A program made the position numbers and the translations under genes. The notes under the pieces are model-generated. The model searched no databases. It was not told where the DNA came from and was given only the letters and a program-made list of their open reading frames with translations. A stretch of 29,318 nt of DNA from a virus: IMG/VR virus record IMGVR_UViG_3300031509_000005, positions 1 to 29,318 of that record. One strand, written 5' to 3'. The number at the start of each line of letters is the position of its first letter. Position 1 is the first letter of the stretch. Of the stretch, positions 12,117 through 18,792 are shown piece by piece.

Positions 12117-12144
12117 TTGTGTATAAATAGATTTGTATTCTAAT
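12117..12144 (+). promoter_or_regulatory. Class II promoter-like site upstream of the fibre gene
   Basis: TTGTGT (12117-12122), 16 bp, TCTAAT (12139-12144), 11 bases to the ATG at 12156. It sits eight bases beyond the capsid terminator, where a new promoter is required for the genes that follow. This is the best contextual support for the class. The spacer begins ATAAATAGATT, identical to the start of the spacer at 14241. Confidence 0.6.
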
Positions 12145-12155
12145 ATTTATTTTAT

Positions 12156-13229
12156 ATGGCAGATAAAAAGATTACCGAACTAAATCAGATAACAACTATT
12201 GATCCAACAGATATATTTCCTGTAGTTGATAATCCATCAGGAAGTCCAGAAACAAAAAAATCAACTTTCCAACAATTGGCTGATTGGTTGGCTTCTTTAA
12301 GTCAAACATTGGCTAATAAAACTTTAATTTCATCTACTTTACAGGCAAATAATAATGTTGCCGTTGTTTCTCAAAAAGACAACACTGGGACGGAAAGAAA
12401 TATATTAAAGTTAAATTCCTCAAATGATTTAGAGATTGGGGGTGCTGGTATATCAAGTTATAAACTAAATAATTCAATCATCAAACCATCTTCTGATTCA
12501 ACTTCTGCGATTAAAATAACAAAAGCAAATGGAACGACTACTATATTAAATATAAACAGCACTAATAACTTTGTCGGCATCGGGACGGATAATCCAGTAA
12601 GAAAATTACATATTTACGATACAGATAGTAATGGTGGTTTAAGATTAGAAGGTGGTTCGGATGGACCAAATATTGAATGGAGAACTGGCACTACAAGACA
12701 TTGGAATATTGACCAAGAGGGGACAAATCCTAATTTACGTTTTTTTACAGAAAATTCATCAGACGGAGAGGGAGCGGTAAGGATGCTAATAACAGAATCA
12801 GGTAATGTCGGCATCGGGACGGATAATCCAGCATATAGATTAGATGTCAACGGTCAATGTCACGCTTCTTCTTTTCCAACTTCATCAGATAAAAGATTTA
12901 AAGAGAATGTAAAAGAGATTAATAATGCTTTAGAAAAGGTTAAAAAATTAAGAGGAGTGTATTTTAATTGGAATAAGTTTTATAGAGAAACATTAGAAGT
13001 AGATGAGACTGAAGATACAGAAATTGGTGTTATAGCACAAGAAGTAAAAAAAGTTATCCCAGAGGTTGTTACCACTTTTAAAAGAGAAGTTGGTGGAAAA
13101 AAGAAAAAATATTATTCAGTTGAATACGCAAGGTTATCGGCTTTATTGATAAACGCTATTAAAGAATTAGCCGAAAAAGTTGAAAATTTAGAGAAAAAAT
13201 ATGGAGAAATTAACAACTCAAGAGCTTGA
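12156..13229 (+). CDS. Tail fibre/spike with C-terminal S74 chaperone domain
   Basis: The N-terminal segment (MADKKITELNQITTIDPTDI, residues 1-20 and on to about 55) is a common virion-attachment module of phage fibres. The middle is beta-rich with two NFVGIGTDNP/NVGIGTDNP repeats. The C-terminal 113 residues are an intramolecular chaperone/autoprotease of the S74 family: SSDKRFKENVKEINNALEKV with cleavage expected at Ser244-Asp245 (residues 243-247 SSDKR), then GVIAQEVKKVIPEVV, YYSVEYARL and ALLINAIKEL. The chaperone trimerises the fibre and then cuts itself off. Mature length would be about 244 residues. Its 3' end overlaps the next gene by 29 bases. Confidence 0.88.
   Translation: MADKKITELNQITTIDPTDIFPVVDNPSGSPETKKSTFQQLADWLASLSQTLANKTLISSTLQANNNVAVVSQKDNTGTERNILKLNSSNDLEIGGAGISSYKLNNSIIKPSSDSTSAIKITKANGTTTILNINSTNNFVGIGTDNPVRKLHIYDTDSNGGLRLEGGSDGPNIEWRTGTTRHWNIDQEGTNPNLRFFTENSSDGEGAVRMLITESGNVGIGTDNPAYRLDVNGQCHASSFPTSSDKRFKENVKEINNALEKVKKLRGVYFNWNKFYRETLEVDETEDTEIGVIAQEVKKVIPEVVTTFKREVGGKKKKYYSVEYARLSALLINAIKELAEKVENLEKKYGEINNSRA
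12572..12597. repeat. 26-bp repeat within the fibre gene, copy 1
   Basis: Twenty-six bases encoding the VGIGTDNP motif are identical to 12806-12831. The GC-rich codons (ggc, atc, ggg, acg) contrast with the surrounding A/T-rich coding. The identity at silent positions suggests recent duplication or conversion, or imported sequence. Confidence 0.85.
12806..12831. repeat. 26-bp repeat within the fibre gene, copy 2
   Basis: Identical to 12572-12597, 234 bp downstream and in the same reading frame (234 is a multiple of three). Recombination between the copies would delete 78 residues and leave a shorter in-frame fibre. Confidence 0.85.
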
Positions 13230-13347
13230 TATTATTATTCAAGCCTTATACAACTCAAATGTAAGGGTTGCTGATGCACCGTTGGTTTTGAAATTAATTG
13301 AGAAAATATTAAAAATAAAAGAGGAAGTTGAAAAAGAAAAAAAATAA
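13201..13347 (+). CDS. Small helical phage protein (48 aa)
   Basis: The ATG lies within the end of the fibre gene, in another frame. The 48 residues (MEKLTTQELDIIIQALYNSN, then VRVADAPLVLKLIEKI and a Lys/Glu coiled tail) follow a pattern familiar from small phage proteins near fibre or tail genes, where a TTQELDxIxxAL helix is typical. Function is not known. It may be co-translated with the fibre. Confidence 0.65.
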   Translation: MEKLTTQELDIIIQALYNSNVRVADAPLVLKLIEKILKIKEEVEKEKK

Positions 13348-13401
13348 TATTGTGTTGAAAGACTAGATTAATTAAGTTTTATAAATAAAAAAATATGAAT
13401 T

Positions 13402-14250
13402 ATGAAGTTATACAGCAGAGGAACATTTCCATTAACAACAAATATTTATGCTTTAGATGATAGTGATTTATCTACTTTGTATAGTAATAACGAGATTTCA
13501 ATTGTAGATAATGAAGATGATACCTATGTTGATTTAAGCGGTCAAGATTGTTATCTTGTCCATTTGTTTAAAATTTCAGTTGGAGTAAATAAAAAAATAA
13601 CTATTAAATGGGTAGGAAAAACTTCATTGTCTCCAACTCTTTCACCTGTTTATTTTGAAATTTACAATCATTCAACTGGACTTTGGGAAACAGTTGATAT
13701 AAGATATTTAGGCTCGGCTAATGTTAATTTTACTTTAAGTTATAAAATTGAAGCTTATATAGAAAATTACAAAAAAAACAACAATATCTCTGTTCGTGTT
13801 TTACAAAGAAACGATCAATATAATACTGTTTATGTTAAATATTATTTAAAACAAGAAAACTCTTTTTTTTTGCTTCTTGAGAATAGTTCCTTTATTTTAA
13901 CGGAAGAAAGCTATAATGTTAATATTCCAATCACTTATACTTTATCCACCGATTATTTTAATGTTTGTCTTCCTTATTTTGAAAAATATTATGATGTATT
14001 TAATTATTTACTTCTTGAAGATGGTGGCTATTTACTTCAAGAAAATTATTATAAAATTGGATTGGATAATAAATTTAATAAATTTTTAAACAAATATGAT
14101 AGAAAAAATTCTATTTATAGTTTAAAATATAGTCTAAAAAATACCTCATATAACAGTAAATACCAAAATAATAATCCTCCTACTTATTCTTTAAAATATT
14201 CAAAGAAAAACACCATTTATACTGATAAATATACAAATTGTTGCCAATAA
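13402..14250 (+). CDS. Putative tail/fibre structural protein with C-terminal repeats
   Basis: This 282-residue protein is beta-rich and aromatic. The first 120 residues look like a jelly-roll or Ig-like domain (FKISVGVNKKITIKWVGK). Two LLLE-type motifs follow (LLLENSSFILTEE near 155-167 and LLLEDGGYLLQEN near 199-211), a motif common in phage fibre proteins. The last 50 residues hold two near-copies of a 16-residue unit, YSLKYSLKNTSYNSKY and YSLKYSKKNTIYTDKY, and end CCQ. A virion-surface role is likely from composition and position; the family is not recognised. The ATG at 13402 gives the long frame; an ATG at 13395 in another frame does not. Confidence 0.6.
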   Translation: MKLYSRGTFPLTTNIYALDDSDLSTLYSNNEISIVDNEDDTYVDLSGQDCYLVHLFKISVGVNKKITIKWVGKTSLSPTLSPVYFEIYNHSTGLWETVDIRYLGSANVNFTLSYKIEAYIENYKKNNNISVRVLQRNDQYNTVYVKYYLKQENSFFLLLENSSFILTEESYNVNIPITYTLSTDYFNVCLPYFEKYYDVFNYLLLEDGGYLLQENYYKIGLDNKFNKFLNKYDRKNSIYSLKYSLKNTSYNSKYQNNNPPTYSLKYSKKNTIYTDKYTNCCQ

Positions 14251-14268
14251 ATAGATTAATAGTTTATC
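14241..14268 (+). promoter_or_regulatory. Class II promoter-like site upstream of the tail protein at 14277
   Basis: TTGCCA (14241-14246), 16 bp beginning ATAAATAGATT, TTTATC (14263-14268), eight bases to the ATG at 14277. This is the weakest member of the class at the -10-like box. The -35-like box and spacer match the site at 12117 closely. It overlaps the end of the preceding gene. Confidence 0.4.
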
Positions 14269-14276
14269 ATTTTTTT

Positions 14277-15650
14277 ATGATATATCATATTAACAAATTT
14301 TCAGGCGGAATTTCAGATTATGAGGATAAAGGAATTCCGGGAGCTTTTAAGTTTGGAAAAAATTTAAATATAAGAAGGATTACTGACAGTCTCTATTGTC
14401 AACAGGCTTTAAAAGAAGAAGGAAGCGGAGTATTTACTGACTTAATAAGATGGTTTGTTAAATGTTCTGATGGAAATTTGTATGGTTTTGGAAGTAGTGG
14501 TAAAATTTACAAAAGAACAAACGGGGTTTGGTCAGTGGTTTACACTGATCCAGATGGAGAAATAAAAGGAGCAGAAGAATTGGTTCAAAGTAATGGGACT
14601 AAATATTTAGGTTGGTGTAATAATACAAAAATTAAAAGAAAACCAATACCTGGATTATCTAACTGGTCTGATGTTTCAACGCTTGCTTCTAACTTAACTT
14701 CGGCTAAATGGCACACAATGAAACAAATTGCTGGGGCTACAAAAATAGCAAATTATGATAAGTTGGCTATGGTTGGTTATGATGGAAGCTGGACAAATGA
14801 GGCTTTAGCTTTAATTCCGGGAAATATCGCAAAAACAATTATAGAAAGAAACGGTAGAACTATCATTGGGTGTTATAAAGTAAATGAAGAAGACAGGGGT
14901 ATAAATTCTCAAATTGATGCTGAATTTCCTTTAATTCAGGTTGGCAACGATGGAGATATATATTTAGCTGATATGTCAAATACTATTCCGATAAAAAGGT
15001 TTCCCGGTGGTGGAAAAACTAATCCCGGTGGAGTTTGTAATTATTATGAACAACCGCAGATTTTTGAATGGGAAGAGACGGCTTTGTCTTGGATTGACAA
15101 ACAGGAAGTTGGAAATTTAGCTTATTTTGGCGTTTATGGAGGGGTATCGGGATATAATGGAATTTATAGTATTGGAAGATTAAATAAAAATAGACCTTTT
15201 GTTTTGAATTTAGATTATAGCTTGGAGGCTGATGAAATTGGAGCGATTGTTAATTTTAATGGAACTTTAATAGCAAGCTATAAATCTGGTTCAACTTATG
15301 GAGTAAAATCAGTTGATCCATCAAACAAAGCAATTGGCGTATATGAAGGATTGGATTTAAAAATAAAGCCAAAAGGTATAAGTAATATTGTTCAGTGGAA
15401 ATTTGCGGAGTTGACAATGTATCCTTTACCTTCTGGTTGTTCGGTTGAATTTTGGTTTAGAATTGATAAAAATGGTAATTTTGTTCAAGCAAAAACAATT
15501 GACGGAACTAACTCATATAATAAAACTGGTGGTAAAAAAGCTCATTTTTCAATTCAAGAAGAAGGTGAGATATTTGAACCACGAGTGGTTTTAAATCCAA
15601 ATGGTAATGTATCACCAGAAGTTTATGATATTAAAATTTATTTTGATTAA
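14277..15650 (+). CDS. Tail structural protein, beta-propeller-like (nozzle candidate)
   Basis: The 457-residue protein has many short beta repeats: KCSDGNLYGFGSSGKIYKR, then NDGDIYLADMSNTIPIKRF, then YFGVYGGVSGYNGIYSIGRL. The pattern reads as a propeller with about six blades (residues about 50-360), followed by a beta-sandwich C-terminal domain with VEFWFRIDKNGNF. The N-terminus YHINKFSGGISDYEDKGIPG resembles the start of short-tail nozzle or tubular-B-type proteins. Those proteins have propellers and lie at the tip of podovirus tails. The start at 14277 is preferred over one 13 codons upstream because the longer form overlaps the previous gene. Confidence 0.6.
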   Translation: MIYHINKFSGGISDYEDKGIPGAFKFGKNLNIRRITDSLYCQQALKEEGSGVFTDLIRWFVKCSDGNLYGFGSSGKIYKRTNGVWSVVYTDPDGEIKGAEELVQSNGTKYLGWCNNTKIKRKPIPGLSNWSDVSTLASNLTSAKWHTMKQIAGATKIANYDKLAMVGYDGSWTNEALALIPGNIAKTIIERNGRTIIGCYKVNEEDRGINSQIDAEFPLIQVGNDGDIYLADMSNTIPIKRFPGGGKTNPGGVCNYYEQPQIFEWEETALSWIDKQEVGNLAYFGVYGGVSGYNGIYSIGRLNKNRPFVLNLDYSLEADEIGAIVNFNGTLIASYKSGSTYGVKSVDPSNKAIGVYEGLDLKIKPKGISNIVQWKFAELTMYPLPSGCSVEFWFRIDKNGNFVQAKTIDGTNSYNKTGGKKAHFSIQEEGEIFEPRVVLNPNGNVSPEVYDIKIYFD

Positions 15651-15655
15651 ATCTT

Positions 15656-16171
15656 ATGGCAGATGAAAAGGTTTTTTATCCGGAAGAAATTCAAGAACAA
15701 CCTTTTCCTTTTTCTGGTCAAAATTTTAATTATTCATCAGGTAGTCAGTCATCGCAGATTTTAAAACCAGAAGAAATAAAAGATACTGGAATGCCACCAA
15801 TAAGAGATATTATTACAAAGTCTTTAAATACTTCTTCTCAAAAAATAATGAAAGAATATCAATTTACGGACAGTGGAGCAATAAGAATAGGAAAATATCA
15901 AAATTCAGTAAGTGGTGAAATTCTTATTTCTCCAGACGGAATTATTGCTAAAAATTCAAGCGGAGTAAATACTTTTTCAATTGATGGAGATACAGGCAAT
16001 GCTACTTTTTCAGGTCAGTTAACTTCAGCAAGTATAGTTACTGGAACTGTTGATGTTGGAAGCGGAGCTGGTGGGTCTTATGTTAGGTTAGATGGAGCAA
16101 ATAATAGAATAATAATAAATGATGGTTCAAGAGATATAATTTTAATAGGTTATCAGCTTAACGGATTTTAA
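15656..16171 (+). CDS. Tail-tip / fibre base protein
   Basis: The 171-residue product has a disordered N-terminal 50 residues, then GEILISPDGIIAKNSSGVNT, FSIDGDTGNATFSGQLTSAS and IVTGTVDVGSG. This 'structural glycine' pattern is typical of the C-terminal part of phage tail-tip and fibre proteins (ISPDGI...G..TFSIDG.TGNATF.G.I..). It likely forms a beta-helical trimer to which the following small proteins attach. It sits two bases before the first of the three paralogous modules. Host-receptor contact is inferred. Confidence 0.75.
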   Translation: MADEKVFYPEEIQEQPFPFSGQNFNYSSGSQSSQILKPEEIKDTGMPPIRDIITKSLNTSSQKIMKEYQFTDSGAIRIGKYQNSVSGEILISPDGIIAKNSSGVNTFSIDGDTGNATFSGQLTSASIVTGTVDVGSGAGGSYVRLDGANNRIIINDGSRDIILIGYQLNGF

Positions 16172-16173
16172 TT

Positions 16174-16482
16174 ATGCCAAATTATGGAATTAAAATATTA
16201 AAACCAAACGCACCATCTCGATATGATGTTAAAAACGCTCCGCCACGATATTTAACAATTTTATCCAGTGTTGAAAGTCATAAAATTTTTATAAAAACAG
16301 GTGTTTATTGTAGTTCTGGTTATACTTATTATCATAATTTAGGCTATGTGCCAGCGGCAATGGCTTGGGTTGAAAGAGCGGATGGTTCTTTAGCCCCAGC
16401 AAGTTTTGGAGTAAACGAAAATTCTATTTATATTAGTTGTTATAATAGAAATATATATTTTGTTATATTTTATGAGGGTTAA
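16174..16482 (+). CDS. Receptor-type tail module, paralogue 1 of 3
   Basis: The 102-residue protein begins MPNYGIKILKPNAPS, contains IFIKTGVY, then the hallmark YYHNLGYVPAAMAWVE, and ends in beta strands (YISCYNRNIYFVIFYEG). It shares its start motif and the YHNLGY core with the next two genes. Proteins with this NYGIK start and HNLGYxP core occur as small tip or fibre modules in phages. The likely role is variable host recognition or capping of the tail tip. It is an all-beta domain without signal peptide. Confidence 0.65.
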   Translation: MPNYGIKILKPNAPSRYDVKNAPPRYLTILSSVESHKIFIKTGVYCSSGYTYYHNLGYVPAAMAWVERADGSLAPASFGVNENSIYISCYNRNIYFVIFYEG

Positions 16483-16484
16483 TT

Positions 16485-16880
16485 ATGGGAAATTATGGTG
16501 TAAAAATAGCTAAAAGTGGTTATAGTGTTAATTCTCCATCTTTGGGTGATTATATTTACCATTCTTCTTATCCATTATTAAAAATAAAATTAATTCAAAA
16601 AAGTTCCTTTGTTTATTCTGATTCAAAAGGGACAACTAAAACTATATATCACGGACTAGGCTATCCTCCATTGTTTGATGCTTATATGAAACCAACAAAT
16701 TCTTCTACAAGGTATAGACAAATTCCTTATCGTAATTATTGTGGAGTAGGTATGTATGAAATTGTGAATGTTTATGTTGATAATAACAATTTATATATTT
16801 ATGTATCGGGACTGTGTGGTTATGCCGAGAGAAATTCTATTCCATATTTTGTCATTATATATTACGACCCTTTTGATTAA
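16485..16880 (+). CDS. Receptor-type tail module, paralogue 2 of 3
   Basis: The 131-residue protein starts MGNYGVKIAKSGYSVNSPSL and carries YHGLGYPPLFDAYMKP as its version of the shared core. The C-terminal half is longer than in paralogue 1 and rich in Tyr, Asn and Cys (CGVGMYE, SGLCGYAERN), as expected of a diverged binding surface. It starts two bases after the previous stop. Duplication followed by divergence of the outer half is the simplest history. Confidence 0.65.
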   Translation: MGNYGVKIAKSGYSVNSPSLGDYIYHSSYPLLKIKLIQKSSFVYSDSKGTTKTIYHGLGYPPLFDAYMKPTNSSTRYRQIPYRNYCGVGMYEIVNVYVDNNNLYIYVSGLCGYAERNSIPYFVIIYYDPFD

Positions 16881-16881
16881 A

Positions 16882-17322
16882 ATGGGAAATTATGGAATAA
16901 AAATAGCAAAACCAACGGCTAATATAAATTCTAACAATCCAAAAGATTATATTTTTTGGAGCAAATATGAAAGTTTATCTTTATATGGAATCTTTTCAGG
17001 AAATATAACTTTATACGCTTCTGATCCAAATAGAGAGACTTATGTTAATGTTTATCATAATTTAGGTTATTATCCAATAGTTAAAGTTTTAGTAAAAGAT
17101 TGTAATAATTTATATTCTATTTTACCTTTGGATTATAGCGAATGTGTTGATTGTGGTAAATTTTATATTCAATCATTATTTTTTACTTATTATATTTATC
17201 CTAATTATGTAAGACTCTATTTAAGTGCTTATTGTTATGAGCGTCAAGGACAAAATTTTAATATATTTTCTAATTTAACTTTTAATTATAAAATTTATGT
17301 TTTTACACAAAAACTAAAATGA
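16882..17322 (+). CDS. Receptor-type tail module, paralogue 3 of 3
   Basis: The 146-residue protein starts MGNYGIKIAKPTANINSNNP, with the shared core VYHNLGYYPIVKV. The first codons are nearly identical in DNA to those of paralogue 2 (ATGGGAAATTATGG), showing a relatively recent duplication. The longest and most aromatic C-terminal half of the three contains paired Cys (SECVDCGK). The start at 16882 is chosen over an upstream in-frame ATG at 16768 because it restores the family N-terminus and lies one base after the previous stop. The stop overlaps the next start. Confidence 0.65.
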   Translation: MGNYGIKIAKPTANINSNNPKDYIFWSKYESLSLYGIFSGNITLYASDPNRETYVNVYHNLGYYPIVKVLVKDCNNLYSILPLDYSECVDCGKFYIQSLFFTYYIYPNYVRLYLSAYCYERQGQNFNIFSNLTFNYKIYVFTQKLK

Positions 17323-18035
17323 GAATATTTTTTGATGAAAATAATAACATTGTAGGATATTCAGTAATATTTAGCAAAGAAAATAAAATAAAAAATAAAG
17401 CTAAAATATCAACTAAAAATAAAAATTTTAATTATTTAGATATTGATAATGATTTAGCCGAAAAGGTTTTAATTAAAGGAATAGACAAATTTGAAATTAA
17501 AAATAATAAGTTAGTAGAAAAAAAAGTAATTGAAGAAAAAAAACTTGATTTTACGACAAAAAAAGTAATTGTAGATTTAAAAAATTTTATAGTAAATTCT
17601 GATTTAAGGCGACATTTAAAAGAAAAAGATAATTATGAGTTTAAAAGAGTTTATAAAATAAAAAAAGAAGAAATAGATTTTAGCTATCTTTATCCTTCTG
17701 ATAGGTTAATTTTAAGTGAAATGTGTGAGAATTGTTTAAAAGGAAAAGAAAATGTTAGGGTTTATTCTTTATATTATAAAGAAAACAACGATTTAGCCGC
17801 TTTATCTTATTTGTCTTATTTTCAAAATATGTTTGAAGTAAAAATTTTATATCATAATGAAAAATATGATAATGCTGGTTATATCATAATTTATTATTTA
17901 ATAAAAGAATTAAAGAAAGAAGGTTTTAAATATTTAAATTTGGGTTCTTTAACTTTTTTAGAAAGTGGAATTAACCAATTTAAAAAAAAATGGGGTAAAG
18001 TTGTTTCTTATGATGATTTAAGAAAAATTCGATAA
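17319..18035 (+). CDS. Two-domain protein: fibre-associated N-terminus and GNAT/FemAB-like acyltransferase C-terminus
   Basis: In this 238-residue protein, residues 1-60 (MRIFFDENNNIVGYSVIF, then LDIDNDLAEKVLIKGIDKFE) resemble short N-terminal modules of phage fibre-region proteins. Residues about 125-238 read as an acyltransferase fold of the GNAT/FemAB-like kind: LYPSDRLILSEMCENC, VRVYSLYYKENNDLAALSYL, then NAGYIIIYYLIKELKKEGFK, YLNLGSL and a final NQFKKKWG. The 'lineage' helix, LxLG strand and FKxxWG end are typical of peptidyl- or aminoacyl-transferase-like domains. Placement directly behind the receptor modules, with ATGA coupling, suggests it modifies a virion or surface component. The substrate is unknown. 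Confidence 0.55.
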   Translation: MRIFFDENNNIVGYSVIFSKENKIKNKAKISTKNKNFNYLDIDNDLAEKVLIKGIDKFEIKNNKLVEKKVIEEKKLDFTTKKVIVDLKNFIVNSDLRRHLKEKDNYEFKRVYKIKKEEIDFSYLYPSDRLILSEMCENCLKGKENVRVYSLYYKENNDLAALSYLSYFQNMFEVKILYHNEKYDNAGYIIIYYLIKELKKEGFKYLNLGSLTFLESGINQFKKKWGKVVSYDDLRKIR

Positions 18036-18089
18036 AAGTTTATAAATATAAAGTTAAAATTGTCTTTAATCTTTTAGTAAAAAAATAAC

Positions 18090-18117
18090 TTGCGAATAAA
18101 TATCTTTATCTTCTAAT
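18090..18117 (+). promoter_or_regulatory. Class II promoter-like site upstream of the adaptor gene
   Basis: TTGCGA (18090-18095), 16 bp, TCTAAT (18112-18117), then 12 bases to the ATG at 18130. The sequence after the -10-like box (ATTTA) is the same as at 12145. It lies in a 94-base gap with no other clear signal and would drive the adaptor, ejection and giant-protein genes. Confidence 0.58.
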
Positions 18118-18129
18118 ATTTAAATTATT

Positions 18130-18789
18130 ATGAATACTTTTTCTGAATTAATAGATGCGGTAAAAAGCGATTTATCAATACCTACAACCAGTAGTCTTTT
18201 TAATGATACTACTATTAAATCTGCTATAAATAGAGCATATATTAAATGTAGTTCTTTATATCCTTGGCCTCAACTTGAAGATGCTTTAACTACATCAACT
18301 ATTGCTAATCAAGAATATTACGATTATCCAAACAACTGGCAACCCGATTCAGCTTGGAGACTTGAGGTTGATGGTGAAGATTATGGCGATCCGTTAGTTT
18401 TTAAAGACTATCTTTACGAAAAAGCCAATGGTATACCATCGGGAGCAGATAGACTATGGTCAACACAGTGGAAAAGGTTTTTTATTTATCCAACACCAAC
18501 AAAAAATGGAAATAATAATATAACAATTTGGGGATTAAAGACAGTAGATACTTTAGTCAATAATAATGATACTACTATTTTTTCTTATTCAATGCCAGAT
18601 TGTAATGAAGCAATAGTTTTAGAAGCCGTTGCTATATTAAAGAAAAAAGGCGAAGATGAACAACCGGGTCAATTTAGAAGTTTAGAAGCAAAACAAATTT
18701 TAGCTTTTGCTTGGGATAAAATTCAGAAAAATCAGAATAAATATAAAAAAACAACAACTTTTTTTGAAGTTAATGATTTTTTTAAATAA
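18130..18789 (+). CDS. Head-tail adaptor (P22 gp4 / T7 gp11-like)
   Basis: The 219-residue protein starts NTFSELIDAVKSDLSIPTTS, with FNDTTIKSAINRAYIKCSSL and a WPQLEDA turn. A beta section (YYDYPNNWQPDSAWRLEVDG) and a C-terminal helical part (NEAIVLEAVAILKKKGEDEQ) follow. This pattern is that of adaptor proteins that bind below the portal and gate DNA in short-tailed phages. The length is usual. The position is unusual: it comes after the fibre genes rather than directly after the capsid gene. Confidence 0.75.
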   Translation: MNTFSELIDAVKSDLSIPTTSSLFNDTTIKSAINRAYIKCSSLYPWPQLEDALTTSTIANQEYYDYPNNWQPDSAWRLEVDGEDYGDPLVFKDYLYEKANGIPSGADRLWSTQWKRFFIYPTPTKNGNNNITIWGLKTVDTLVNNNDTTIFSYSMPDCNEAIVLEAVAILKKKGEDEQPGQFRSLEAKQILAFAWDKIQKNQNKYKKTTTFFEVNDFFK

Positions 18790-18792
18790 TTT

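Noticed and set aside
16174-17322. Diversity-generating retroelement acting on the receptor modules
   Set aside because: No reverse transcriptase and no template/variable repeat with A-specific differences in the window.
18036-18089. Terminator after the acyltransferase-like gene
   Set aside because: Only a 5-bp A/T stem (TAAAG/CTTTA) without GC pairs; too weak to call.
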